Positions 50,356-62,305 of a DNA stretch of 64,000 bases are shown in pieces. The stretch spans positions 40,002,040 through 40,066,039 of the forward strand of contig OY978527.1 in the NCBI GenBank assembly GCA_963854835.1, in the 5' to 3' direction. The position numbers were made by a program, and so were the translations under genes. This DNA comes from Megamerina dolium. Lineage: Eukaryota; Arthropoda; Insecta; Diptera; Megamerinidae. The notes beneath the pieces were generated by a model that saw nothing but the letters and a program-made list of their open reading frames with translations, did no database searches and was not told where the DNA came from. The stretch's first letter is position 1; each line of letters starts with the position of its first letter.

Positions 50356-51513
50356 AAAAACTCTTTACAAATTGTTCAGAGTATTGCTGCATTGCTTCCG
50401 CCATTTCACCTATTTATGTTAATTTTACGTCACAATTCTTTGTTGTTGCATATCGAAATGGTCTCTATCGGAAATCGTATTTCACAAGAATGGGTTCAGT
50501 TTTAACCCACCTTATAAAAATGCCATAGCATTTTGTTCCAAAAAAAAAAAAATTGTTCCGTACGTGTTCGATACATAGTACTCAGTTTTGTATTGTTTTT
50601 CTCTCTTAATTTATAGGAACCATACATTAATGAGCTAATAAATGTTTATATTTGACGTGTTTAATTAACACTTAAAAAGCGTTTCCATATCAAACAAATA
50701 CAAACACGGTTTTGCTTTAAAACACAAAACAAGAAAACTGTCGGAAGAATAAAAAACAAGACAAATTTAAAGTCGTATTAGAGGAGATGCGGGATATAGA
50801 AAGCGTTTACCACAAAAGACACTTAGCAACCTGCATACTAAATTGCATATATGTACTCGTACATATGTTCTGTAACCAACATTCATGACACAAGCTTCAC
50901 TCTCTCTCTCTCCTCTGACTGTACTATTGCATCGTTTTATTGCTATTGCTTTATACAAATCCTTTTGAACAATTGCTACCATTGCAAATGTGTGCATGTG
51001 TATCGGCGAAATAGTCTTCAATACAATGATCCACTTACTCGTATGTACATAGGTTCTTAAACATTGCCACCATCACCATCACCATAACTATCAGCACACG
51101 TACACAAATTCATACAATTGGAATTGTTAGAAGACTGAAGCTCTACACACAATGCAATGCAAAAATCCTATTAATGAAAATTTATGGTCAACGGTAATGG
51201 CAATGTTACCGGTAACATTTCAATTTGCTCTAAACATCCTTTTGCGTATATGTGATTGATTGAAAAGTTTATCCTGTTTTGATCGAAGTTTTAAGACTTT
51301 CCCATTTTCGAATTGTGTTGTTGATTGAATTAATTTTTTTTTTTTAATAATTTTTTTTTAAGGTTATTCGGTTCCAGGTTATGTAAAAGGAATATGAATA
51401 ATTATGCCTACAATTGTATTAGCAGTGTAAAATGTAAATGATTTGTGTTCCACTTAGATACAGGGTCACTGTGATGTAGTTGTAATTCTAGAATCAAAAA
51501 AGAAGTGATCATA

Positions 51514-52005
51514 CGATAGCGGTTCCAGAACTACCCGACCTAACAAAGAAAACAACAAAGTTGGGGAAATTTTTCTTTATTTCTCAACATAATCTCCTTT
51601 TAGCTGTATACACTTTTCCATTTTTTCAAATTTGGAAATAGGAAGGAGTCAAATCTGACGAATAAGGTGTGGGCTGATGCAATTCGAGCTTTAACTCATT
51701 GATTTTGGCCATTGCAATAGCGGATGTGTGAATTGGTGCATTGTCTTGATGAAACAGCACTTTCTTTTTCGCCAAATGCGGCCTGTTTTCTTTAAGTTCA
51801 TCACTTAAACGCTGCAAAAAACTAGCATAATACTCGCCGTTGATTGTTTTTCCTTTTTGAAGATAATCAATAAGAATGCATTTCACGTGCATCCCAAAAA
51901 ACAGACGCCATAAGGTTGTAATTTTTCATCAAAGTAATTTTTTCAAACTACTGCCGCCATCGGTCCGGACTACTGTCAGGTCGAGTAATTCTGGTACCGA
52001 CCTCG
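51514..52005 (-). mobile_element. internally deleted mariner with exact ends
   Basis: The left end CGATAGCGGTTCCAGAACTA and the reverse complement of the right end CGAGGTCGGTACCAGAATTA align over about 32 bp, both continuing with C(C/T)CGACCT. TA flanks each end (51512-51513, 52006-52007). Only 492 bp long, it retains the C-terminal half of a transposase. It lies in an obstructor intron. Confidence 0.85.
51626..51892 (-). pseudogene. mariner transposase, catalytic-domain fragment
   Basis: Reads IDYLQKGKTINGEYYASFLQ, then KKKVLFHQDNAPIHTS with the second catalytic Asp, then PYSSDLTPSYFQI, where the third Asp (normally PSDFF) is Tyr. The N-terminal DNA-binding half is absent. It belongs to the common insect mariner type with the KGKTINGEYY motif. 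Not functional. Confidence 0.8.
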
Positions 52006-52339
52006 TACCACTTGCTTTATATAAAGGAGTTCAACGGAAGACTGTACAACCGTACAGTCAAAATCAAAACCAGATGTGTTTCGAAAAAAAGGTATTTCGG
52101 TGCGTTGGAGGATAATGGAGCATACATTGGAGAAGCTCATCCAAATAAATAAATATTCTCGATTTTTTCATATGAAACGAAGGACGAAATTTTGCATCAA
52201 TCCAATATGAAAACATTTCTTGTCGATTTTAGTTTAAATTTTCCATAATTTTTTATTTGGTTTGGTCTGGTGTTTTTTTCTCAAACGTTTCTCATTCCGT
52301 GTATCTTTACTATGATTTTTTTTTCTTCATCTTCGACAG

Positions 52340-52528
52340 ATGGTCCCATTTCGACAGAACATTGCGACTGGTTATATGGCATCTTTGGACATGAGACATC
52401 GTGTACACGTTATTGGACCTGTTGGAATGGTACAGCGACAGAACAGCTCTGTATCGGTGGTTTGTTATACAATGAAAATGCGCATAGCTGTGATTGGCCA
52501 GAAAATGTTGAAGGTTGTCAAAAGCATC
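52340..52528 (+). CDS. obstructor/CPAP3-family cuticle protein, exon with chitin-binding domain 2
   Basis: Joins exon 48325-48558 across a 3.8-kb intron. The split codon A|AT restores LANGPISTEHCDW. It encodes one complete chitin-binding domain with cysteine spacing 12-5-9-12-8: HCDWLYGIFGHETSC, TRYWTC, WNGTATEQLC, GGLLYNENAHSC and DWPENVEGC. WNGT is a potential N-glycosylation site. The acceptor is TCGACAG and the donor is C/GTAAGT at 52529. Both splice phases are 1, so the exon is a symmetric, domain-sized unit. Conservation of domain 2 is strong, and other frames over it are shadows. Confidence 0.92.
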
Positions 52529-52849
52529 GTAAGTATTAGTCGGTATATGAAATAAATGAGGGAATCCTATGGTACCGACCGATGAATCGTTATAGTATAT
52601 GGAGAGACTAGTACACAATGCTGTAAGGTGCAATCAAATTTCATTTTAAAATACGTATTGAGAATTGAAATTAAACAAACCGTTTGATCTGAGCAGTTAT
52701 GAGTACACATATAAGTACCAACATGTGTATGTAACTAACTATCTATTACTAATTGCTTATAAGAGAGGTCCGTTTCGTTTGGTTTCCTTCAATTACCTCA
52801 TAGATATTCATGTGCCCTACTATTTACATTCTTGATATCTTCATTGCAG

Positions 52850-53106
52850 CACTTTGTAACGATGATGCCAATGGTAATGTCCCACTGGGTAAATCATGCA
52901 ACCGTTATTGGCAATGCCAAGGTGGCTATCCACGTTTACAGCGTTGTCCAGCTATGTTGGTATTCGATCGGCATTCATTGCGTTGTGTTGTGCCACCCAC
53001 AGAGGAATGCGATATCCCAACAACGCCATCAACAATTGATGGTGAAGGAGATAATAACAACGTGGGCAATGGCGGCCAACTATCGAAGGATGAACAAGAG
53101 CGAAAG
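52850..53106 (+). CDS. obstructor/CPAP3-family cuticle protein, exon with chitin-binding domain 3
   Basis: Joins the previous exon over a 321-bp intron (acceptor TTCATTGCAG). The split codon C|CA restores QKHPLCND. It encodes the third six-cysteine domain, spacing 13-5-9-12-7: LCNDDANGNVPLGKSC, NRYWQC, GGYPRLQRC, VFDRHSLRC and VVPPTEEC. A low-complexity, hydrophilic linker follows (DIPTTPSTIDGEGDNNN, then SKDEQERK). The exon ends at AAG/GTAAGT in phase 0. If the following intron were kept, the frame would continue for 11 codons (VSYEIFVLVPL) to a stop at 53142. Confidence 0.92.
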
Positions 53107-53499
53107 GTAAGTTATGAGATATTTGTTCTCGTACCATTGTGATTTATGGATAATTATAACCAATTGAGATTAGGATATTATTACAAATACTATAATTGAT
53201 GTTGATTCAATAGTGTAAGTGGATGTGCTAAGTAATTGCAATTGTAATTCTACTCGTGTGGCTAAAAATGGCAAGTATCTTTTCTAACAATTAACCAATA
53301 TTACGAAATCTTCTTACTGCATACATTCTTCCTGAGATTCTTCATGTACAATTACAATGCAAAATTTTGACAATTAATGTCCTTTCTGTGTGCTCATCCT
53401 ACGGGTATTAGCTGTATTAGTCGTAGCATTTTTAGTATTGTTTTTTATGGAGCAATTTTCTCTCTCATCATGCTTGTCCTTACATATGGCCCCAAAGCT

Positions 53500-53905
53500 T
53501 GGACAATTTCCACCTAAAATGAGAGAATGTTCGGAGTTTTCCAGAGAAAAGTCCTACGCAAGATCTTTGGACCTATTTGCGTTAGTAGTGAGTATCGAAT
53601 AAGGTACAACCATGAGCTGTATGAAGGTCTTGCCGACACCGACATAGTAAAATTCAGCGGCTGCGCTGGCTAGGTCGTGTCGAGCGAATAAAAGAACACA
53701 CTCTGGGTAAGAAGGTGTTATATTCGGAACCCACTGGTGGACGACGCTGAAGAGGAAGACCTAACCTCCGGTGGAAAGTTAATGTACTGGTGAACTTGTC
53801 AACTTGGAATTTCTAACGCCAACTAGCGAAGGAAAGAACTGGTAGGCGAAGCATGCTAAGTTCGGTTTAAATCGATTTTCGGTTGTAATGGCCACATAAG
53901 TAAGT
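53500..53905 (+). mobile_element. non-LTR retrotransposon 3' end (copy A)
   Basis: Plus-strand frames read RYNHELYEGLADTDIVKF, RLRWLGRVERIKEHTLGKK and GGRRRGRPNLRWKVNVL, the typical C-terminal tail of an insect LINE reverse transcriptase. The 3' end is CGGTTGTAATGGCCACATAA followed by GTAAGTAAGTAA, a short tandem tail. The 5' portion is missing, as expected for LINE truncation. Clade not resolved. Confidence 0.7.
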
Positions 53906-54299
53906 AAGTAATTTACTGAAAATATAGGTATTTTTTCTTGAGCTTTAGATTGGCAAATCGCCTCTTCTGGTATTAAAAAACTCCATGCATGAAATGTTAT
54001 ATTTATTTTCGTGCGCAGAAAAAAGTATTAGGAGCCGAGACATTCGCCATTCTGAGACCCAGTGCATATTTCGTCGGTGTATGTTTGGTTGCATAATGGA
54101 TTATCGCGATAACTTCCTGCAATTAATGGAATGTATTTTCTAAAGAGAGTTGCCATCCGAAGAAGCTCTTTACCAGCTATCAACACACATTTTAACTTGT
54201 ACCCAACATCTTGAAGACTATGTTTTTAGCAATATTAATTCAATTCGGCCAGTTGAGCTACATTGATGGTTTACCTAATTATATATAATAGCAATAAAA

Positions 54300-54842
54300 C
54301 ATCGTGGGACTATCGATTCATTTTAAAGGATTTTTTGGCACAATAAATCTCTTTATTTCAATAACAAAATATTATTCAAAGTATTGGCCATCGCTAGCAA
54401 TGACTTTTTCCCATCTTATGGATCTTATGTTAGCATATGGATTCAGTCCCAAAAGAACTGCTTATTTTTTCAGGCCAAACATGAATCAAGCCAATTTCGG
54501 ATATCCTGTACTGAAGTGTAGCGTATTACAGTAAGGGGATTCTATATCGATCGAAAGAAATGGTAGTCAGACGGGTCAATATCTGTGTTATAAGACGGTT
54601 AAGGTAAAACTTCCCAGTCACTGTTTTCCAAATAATTTTTAATTGGTCGTTTCTTGGCGATTGTTCTTTTCAAACGACTAAACTGTGTTCGGTACAGATC
54701 TCCTGTGGTCGTCTGACTCGATTTCAACAGTCCATTATACAAAACCCCCTTCTGATCCCACCAAATGCAGAGTATTACCTTCTCGCTATGAATATTCTGT
54801 TTTGTTTGTCGTAATAAGTCAATTTTTCGTCACGAGTAACTA
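54300..54842 (-). pseudogene. mariner transposase remnant related to the 5.4-kb copy
   Basis: Minus-strand frames show VTRDEKLTYYDKQN (first catalytic region), a FGGIR.GFCIMDC scrap of the WWDxxGVVYYELLK motif, and near the end VIASDGQYFE. The left flank, GTGGGACTAT, resembles the left flank of the 5.4-kb element (TTGGGACTAT). The second and third catalytic regions are deleted or eroded. Confidence 0.65.
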
Positions 54843-54844
54843 AA

Positions 54845-54952
54845 AGTAAGTCCCTTCTAATACTGTCCAAAATTTAGCACACTCCACATTGCTGGAAGAT
54901 AAGCTCGGCCAAAGTACCCTTTGGGACCTACAAGTGCCACATATAAATTCTT
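54845..54952 (+). mobile_element. SINE 3' fragment, plus strand
   Basis: AAGTCCCTTCTAATACTGTC, AAAATTTAGCACAC, GAAGATAAGCTCGGCCAAAG and ACAAGTGCCACATA match the 3' third of the SINE family. It starts right where the mariner remnant ends. Confidence 0.75.
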
Positions 54953-54959
54953 ATGTAGC

Positions 54960-55320
54960 CATAACAACCGATGATCGATTTAGGCTGAATACATAATGCG
55001 GAGCCAGTCTTTTCTATTCTTCGATTGCTGACGCCAATTGGATATTCCAAGCGCGATCAGGTTACCCAACACTTGGTCCTTCCAATGGAGGTTTGGTCTT
55101 CCTCTTCTTCTGCATCCTCCAGCGGGTTGTGAATTAAATACCCTCTTCGCTGGAGCGTCTTCTTCCATTCGCTCCACATGACCTAGCCAGCGCAACCGCT
55201 GGATATTGATTCGCCTGACTAAGTCAATGTCAGCGTACAGCTCATACGGCGTACAGCTCATACAGCTCATACGGCTGTACGGCTCATACGGAAATTGTCC
55301 AGGCTTCTGCGCCATATGTT
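54960..55320 (-). pseudogene. non-LTR retrotransposon 3' end (copy B)
   Basis: The minus-strand ORF reads DIDLVRRINIQRLRWLGHVE, then RMEEDAPAKRVFNSQPAGG, RRRGRPNLHWKDQVLGNL and NRKDWLRIMYSA. It is the same LINE tail type as copy A, better preserved, and ends TCGGTTGTTATGGCTACATA. Near its 5' side the unit CAGCTCATACGG is repeated several times (55245-55290), a local expansion inside the coding remnant. Confidence 0.75.
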
Positions 55321-56142
55321 AGGACAGGAATAATGAGGATCTTGTAGATTGTGATTTATAATACTTACCTATATCAATAAAAGTCTAAATAAGTTGCTCG
55401 ATATGCCGAAGGTCATAGCAAATATGTAAATACATGAAAATCTAGATGAGTTAATTTTCAACTAAATCAAAAGAACATCGTCTACATTACATGGAAAAGC
55501 ATTTTGCATACGTACCAGTATAACGTTTTAAATCTGAGACTCTACATACAATGAAAATATCAGCATATCTTTCATTCTATATACTCATATATGTAAAAGT
55601 AACTTAATTCATATGTATGTCTTGAAAATTGACTTCAAAAAAGTAAATCACATCAATAGACTGAAGTTACTCGACTGTGTACACAACAACAACAACACAC
55701 CTCATCGATGGCTAGTGTCAAAAACAGATGCATTTCTATTAAATATATGATGTGTTCATTGTATTCAAAAGGCGAACTTATTTACTACTACACCGACTAG
55801 TAATTTACTGTAGGTGAATGGATGGATGGCTGTTTGAAAATATTCTCATTCATCACAAAACACGGGTAATTGTTTATGTGTGTGTGTGTGCATGTGAGGC
55901 TATGCATAATTGTGAAGAAAGTAAAAACGAAAAATGATGGTCACACTGAAAATGTATTGAATGCAACAGTCGATTGAAATGGTGTGGTTCGTTGGTTAGA
56001 CGAGTTCGTCCTTCCTTCGCTGTCAACGACACATATTGCCACATAAAAATACACACAATTTCTTTCGCAATCTTGCACACACACACACAATTTCAATATA
56101 AGCCATTACTATCAACATATAAACTTACGTATATAAAGTAGT

Positions 56143-56174
56143 TTACACACACACACACACACATACACACACAG
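56143..56174. repeat. (CA)n microsatellite
   Basis: CA repeat with a single T interruption. Confidence 0.9.
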
Positions 56175-56509
56175 AATCGATGGAATGGCATTTTGTGTGA
56201 GTGAAAATGAGCTGCTGTTGTTAGCAACATGTAAAACAGTTGTTATGTTCATGGCATAGCAGCTTGTTATTATGTGTATTGATGACAAAGACAACGACTA
56301 CAACAACAACGACAACGACTATGACAACAATTTGTTGAAACTGCAAACGATAAGAAACCAGACTTGTTTGTAAATAGCAATAAAAGTATAGGATTGATGC
56401 AAAAATACATGCTACTCGATGGCGTTGTACAGTATATATCAAAGTTCTTTTAAAGAAGATTTTATCCTGCTGAAATAAAGCTGGTCTGAAGGAATGGCCA
56501 CAATAAAGT

Positions 56510-57340
56510 GCAGTTGATTAATTCTAACAGTCGCAAATGGGCTGACATTTTTGAAAATCTTATCCAGACGGCTAAGGTTCAAAGACAAGGTTCAAAGGAG
56601 GTCTGTGGTGTTGACAACAGGTGCTCTAAGACCCACCCTGTCGCTATTGCATCTATTTGGCAAGCAGAGAGCGCTTATATCAGCAATTAGGCTAAATATG
56701 GCTTCACGCTGAGGAGTGCAATATAATTCCGAATGCTTTGACAACAGATTCTCAACCCATATACTCTCAAGGAAAGAATGGAATAGTGGTATTGTCGACG
56801 AAACTGGAGTTCAATCGGTTCAATTGTACAAACACGGCTTCAAATTAGAGGGAAGGGTAGGAGGTAGCGTCTTTCTGATTCCTTACGCGTTAAGCTTAAG
56901 CTTAAGTCCTCATTACCCAACTTTAGCAGCGTTTTTCAAGCTGAGATTATGGCTATAAAGGAGGCGGCAATGTGATTTCGCTGTAATACAATATCTTTTA
57001 AAGATATTTATATCTACACCTACAGTCAAGCCGCCATTAAATCTCTCGCAGAAGCGTTTGCCAAATCGGCACTTGCCCTTAAATGCCGCTTAGCCCTTAA
57101 CGAGCTAGGGGTGCACTACAATGTACACATTGTATGGGTACCGGGGCATAGGGATATTCCAGGAAACTGTGAGGCAGATGAATTGGCGAGATCGGGCACC
57201 AGGTTGCCAGAGATCTATCTATCTTATCAAGCAGGATAGAAAGTATCAATGATGCACGGTAACACAATGGGCCAATTATTGGCCTAAGTCCGCCACCCTT
57301 TGGGGGCGGCCGTATAACCTAACCTAGCTTATCTATTCGA
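56510..57340 (+). pseudogene. non-LTR retrotransposon fragment with RNase H domain
   Basis: Plus-strand frames begin with a scrap of the region after the reverse transcriptase (TAKVQRQ, TGALRPTLSLLHLF) and continue into an RNase H domain: AEIMAIKEAA (catalytic Glu), a degraded IYIYTYSQAAIKSL where DSQAA is expected, and VHIVWVPGHRDIPGNCEADE followed by LARSGT. It ends near WPKSATLWGRPYNLT. LINEs of the I/Jockey/LOA group carry such a domain. Stops and frameshifts are frequent, and the 5' part is missing. Confidence 0.75.
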
Positions 57341-57920
57341 AAATTATTTTTTAATTGGAAATTTTTCAAGTTCTTTCGTTTAGAACTAAAGCATACCATT
57401 CATAACCACACAGTTAATTTATATCGCATTACAACAACAACAACAAATCTGTTGGAAAAGGTTTTTCAGAAATTGCTGTGTTTATATTTTCTTCTAAAAC
57501 AAAAACTGGGTTTCAACTTTTGTCAGTTTTTATGTTAATATTGCGATGAATTTTTGAATTCATTCGAATGCAACAGCTCATGCTGTGGAGTTGAATGTTC
57601 TTACTTAGTGGCAAAGGCAGAAAAATCGATGTGCAACAATTCATGCTCGTGTTGTTTTACTCGACATTTAATCGACATTTAATCATGTCAACATTGTCAT
57701 CGTCTTTGTCGTCTTTGGCATTGTTTGTCTGTCCACGACAAGTGAGTCTTTTACTTGTCGATAGCTTTCAATTCAACTCTACTTTATATTTATTCTATTC
57801 TCTGAGAAGGAATGTGAAGTTGCACACGCGTCCACACATTAATATAGCGATTGAACGAATGAATAAAGTTGCAGCTGACAATGCATTCTTTAGAAAGTGA
57901 CTTTTGCAACAATGACAAAG

Positions 57921-57950
57921 ATGTTGGTGGTGCTGGTGGTGGTGGTGGTG
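57921..57950. repeat. (GGT)n microsatellite
   Basis: TGGTGGTGCTGGTGG-type repeat. A second (GGT)n run lies at 58237-58262. Confidence 0.85.
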
Positions 57951-58784
57951 CAATGAAGAGAAAACAGCAATTGCAAATTTTGCAATTTGATCTGCAATTT
58001 TGTGGCAAATGTCTCTGTTTCACAATTTAATAGGATTTCAAATTGTCCCTACATATTGCAAATGTTACACATAATTATATTGCACTGCGATTGCATTGCT
58101 CGTGCTGCTGATGCGGTTGCATCACCATCACTAAGCAACCGATAACAAATATAATTAAACCACGGAAAAGGAAAAACTATTGCTTGTTCGATGATTGGTT
58201 CTCAGTTTGGTGTGGTTGCTATTAATAGTCATACTCATGGTGGTGGTGGTGGTGGTGTTGGTGTTAGTTGGTTTTGATGGTGGCTGGCTGGTTGTTAAGG
58301 TTACTTTTCTTGTAGGATTCTTGTTGTGGTACTGATGGTGGTAGTGGTGTTGGTGATATTGTTGTTTGATTTGTAATTTTCTTTTTAAATTTTACCTCTT
58401 TTGCTGTAGGTTAAGAAGTCACCTGTTGTTATGGTTTAATGTCGTTTTTTTTATTTTTATGTTTTGTGTTACAGAAGTACAATTTATTGGTCAAGATTTG
58501 TTACATTTGTGCTTCCTGTGATCCTGGTGATTCTCAAGAGTAAAATACAAAGAAGAATATAGAAAAATATAGTGGAGAAATTTGAAAAAAATCTGGGAGT
58601 CTTTGTGTGCTTACATGTTTAGATAAGGCACTAGCATGGCATAGTGTAAGCTGAAATAAGTAGTAGTCGTGAGGTTTCATGTACACTTTATTATGTATAT
58701 TCATTTTTGCATGGTTGGTTGGTTGTTTGAAGTGGTGACTCATCCATAAGCCCAAATAGCGCTTACGCACTGTTTTGTTACCAC

Positions 58785-59335
58785 ACCCTCGCTTCCAACT
58801 GTTCGTTGGTTGTTTGTGTGGGCAGCACGGTTAGATCCATTTTGTACTGCTTAGAAACTTCAGGAGGAGCTCTCAGAGAAGGTAGGGCTGCATACAGTGA
58901 GAAGTAACCATATGCGACGACCAAAGAGGATAATCGGGGAAATTTCCGGTTAACCATGGCAGCGCCCCATACCATGGCAAGGCCACCGTTACATCGTGAA
59001 GCGCCCTGGTATCAGGATGGCTCCATGCAAAGACAGCCTAATGTAATCTCCTGGTTGCAAACTCACACACTGGGCACGGGTCGCATAACACCCTGGGTTA
59101 GGGGAGATTTTTATACTAAGAGGGTTTACTCTCGCTCCGCCCGTTGCTGAAGCGTGTTCGGCAACGGTGTTCTATCTGTCGTCTGTCTCCTACCAGACAA
59201 TCCACTGGGGTTGGTTACCCAAGCTTATGTAAGGTTGCTAGGATTAGCAGGGGGCACCATGTGCAGGTGAGAGCAAAAAATTGATGAGGAAAGGCTAGAG
59301 GTCCGAGCTGGAAACAGCAACCTTATCAGTGTAAA
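58785..59335. other. GC-richer block, unidentified, possible retroelement piece
   Basis: This stretch is clearly more GC-rich than its surroundings and has sharp edges. It contains AACCATGGCAGCGCCCCATA, CTCGCTCCGCCCGTTGCTGA and GTTCTATCTGTCGTCTGTCT. A short plus ORF (58956-59150) has no recognised domain. The composition suggests a mobile element fragment (perhaps the 5' region of a non-LTR element), but no motif confirms this. Confidence 0.4.
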
Positions 59336-62305
59336 ACACTTCGCATCAGTCAACCATTTACCATTTTTGCATACTTTCTGTTATATACAAGTATATCATA
59401 TTTGTATTATATAAACTTCCACCACTATTATATCGAATGACTACCTCCTTTTATATCTGAAACTTCCTAACCTATCCCAAGTATGTTTGTATTTAGATAA
59501 TCTATGTATTTTATTTTATTTTGTGTCAATTGAAAAACTTTTAAACAGGAAGTATGGAAAGTTAAAAAAGTTATTTTCTTCATAATTTTATATACAATAT
59601 ATACACACCTACATTCTAACCTCATGCCAAATTCAATGACATTTGGCCTCAACACCTAACTCTATGGTATATTCAGCTTAGACTAAAGCTCAAAGACTCA
59701 AAGCTTAAGACGAGCAAGCAGAGAAACAAAAATGTAGCAACTACCTTATATTATGAAGTTTTATCCAATGGGATTGAATGTGAGTTCTAGTCTCTGGAGT
59801 AGTCTCATTTGGCTATGGGCAATATTTACATACACCATTATATGTATTATCTATTATGTCATCTATTCTAACTATGTACATAGATATCGCATAACGGCAT
59901 CGACTGCTGTCGCCACCGATATCACAACATCATAATTTTGTTTGAAACGGAAATTGAAAATTTTCTCCTTTGAGCGCAAATTGTTCCGCTTAGTGTCACT
60001 GTTGTCGTTATTTGATTTTAACTTTTACACATTTGCCTTCGCTACCTCTATATTTTTATCGCAATATGAAACTCTTTTCTTTTCCAGTTTTTCATTATTA
60101 TTATTTTGCCCTACCTGTAAGTTTTGTATAATATTTGCTACTGTCATATGAATGTTTAACTATCATAGAGCCATCGCTGTGGTATTAGGGTTGGTTGATG
60201 TAAAGAAATGGGTGCAAAAATGACGTGTTTTTTTTTTCAATTTCAATTCCAATTCATACGTAAAAAAGTCGCGAGGAATATCCACAGCATTGCCAGTTGA
60301 GAGAGTGAGAAATATCTATAGAATAGAAGTTGTCATGACACAATTCCTATATCATACTCGTATATACATATTATATTACCAAAGCGTGATGATGCTGATG
60401 ATACATATTCATATATATAGAGAAGGGAACAGCAGCTGGCAGCTAGTTCCTTCCTGTTGAAAGCAAACAAAACCAAAGTAAATCAATAATAATATAATAA
60501 AAAACTAGAGAAATATTCTAGATACAAAGTTTGCTCCATAAATATTGCGACTGCTCTGTGATCTTTCGATAGAACCTTTCATACACTGGCATTAGTTTTC
60601 ATTTCAATTTTGTGTTGCTTTGCCATCGAGCATGGAGTATGGAAAATAAGAGTTTTAGTACTATTCAACGATTTGGTTAGTTTGTCAAGGAGCAGTCTGG
60701 CAGTTTAGCCGATATGCGTCATTTTGTTTGTCGGAATGGAGAACTGCTGACAAATTGACAGTTATGTTCAGGTCAGAAAAAATCACTTTACGGTCTTCTG
60801 AAGAGTTTCTACAGTTGATATTGAAATTTCTCTGACTTCCAAGTTTCTTTAATAAACGATACATAACGGTCTCATCGTTGAATATCGAAGAATTACATTA
60901 CACCTAGAAATATAATACTTGCGTCACGCAATTGCAATACTTATCGAACAACTTACAAATAAGGTAATGTAATTCAACTGCACCAAACTAGGTACAATAT
61001 TGTTGCAGCTACATATACTTAAAACGTATATATGTATGTACATAGATATTGTATATAGCCCCAGAAGGCTTTCAATTTATACAATATGAAATATATTATA
61101 TTTCTATGTGTTATGTACATATATTTGCTACTATAATACAATATATAGTTTCCTTTATGTCGCTTTACCATATTTGCCTTCTTCTCATTTTTCATCTTAT
61201 ATACGTAGTTGTCGCACAATATTAGGGAAGGCAGTGTGTTAGCTTATGCCTATCCCGATGTCAGTTTTATTTAGTCAATCAGATATTGTATCCGGTATAG
61301 AAATTGTTTCAATTACATATTTTATATTTGAGGTTTTTTTTTGTTTTTTTGTAGGGAAAACTTATTTCCAACATTTTGTTGTAGCATTAGGGAATTTTTT
61401 AATAGCGTTGTGGAGACACATTTCTTTGTAATAAGTATTCGCAAACTCTTCGACTGTGTGATGGCTAATATGATTGGTTTATATTTGTTTACTCAAGAAT
61501 ATTTCATGTAATGTATGAAGCAAATATCTTCAATTATTCAGAGTAAGCATACATTTGATTGTATTTGTTGGTAATCCATTTTTTGCTCCTCAATAGCAAC
61601 AATTAAAGAATAATGTAAGATCGATTAAGAATTAGATTTCTGAATATTCTTCTAGCCTATACGAGTATAAGATGATCGTGGAGTAGCGTTGTGCTATTTG
61701 GTAAATTCCTTAGAACTTAGAAAATCTCATCATTTCGCAAGTATATATTTTGTGTTCATCTATGCAGAATCTGTAGAGTGGGTCTTCAAAAATCTTCATT
61801 CTGTTCTGTCAATAGCCCAATCTAACAACAATCTGACAATTGGTTCGTGAGTTATAGCATTTTGTGTGAAGCAAATTTTGTTATTGAAAAAAATAAATTG
61901 ATAAAAGTGACTTTCGTGTTTCTTTCTGGAAAGAAATTTAAGTCCGATGATGCAGTACCAAGCTAATAGACTCAGTGGTTAATTACGATGTGGGAAATAT
62001 TTGGTACGCTTGCTTTATATGCATTAACTTTTTAATTAGCTCTTTATGTGTCGTTTATGCTTTTATACTACATTTATTACGAACAGTATTTTTCATAAAA
62101 GTGGAATAACACTTATATGTATATGTTTGATTTGTTCCATATGTGAAACTGTCACATAGAGCTCGGTTAAAGAATAAATACACAGAAAAAAAATAATAAT
62201 AATATAATTTAATTTAATTTAAATTTGCTTTTACTTTTACATCAATATTTACATATATTTTAATTTTCATTCTAATTTTGATTTTCCATTTTTTCATCCA
62301 TCTAG

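Larger units (their letters stand above)
48559..52339 (+). other. obstructor intron between chitin-binding domains 1 and 2
   Basis: GTGAGT...CGACAG. It contains a DD41D-type remnant and a deleted mariner, listed separately. The rest (48560-49600, 50370-51510, 52010-52330) is AT-rich and shows nothing recognisable. Confidence 0.8.
53107..62305 (+). other. obstructor terminal intron, 9.2 kb
   Basis: GTAAGT...ATCTAG. It is filled with retrotransposon, mariner and SINE fragments (listed separately) between 53.5 and 57.4 kb, a GC-richer unknown block at 58.8-59.3 kb, and otherwise AT-rich, microsatellite-bearing sequence (55340-56500, 57350-58780, 59340-62300) in which I see no further exon. Confidence 0.65.

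Noticed and set aside
52310..52633. ORFs overlapping obstructor exon 2 in other frames and on the minus strand
   Set aside because: Shadows of a strongly conserved chitin-binding exon; they lack any motif and cross the splice sites.
52832..53137. Alternative-frame ORFs over obstructor exon 3
   Set aside because: Shadows of the true frame, which has the six cysteines in correct spacing and good splice sites.
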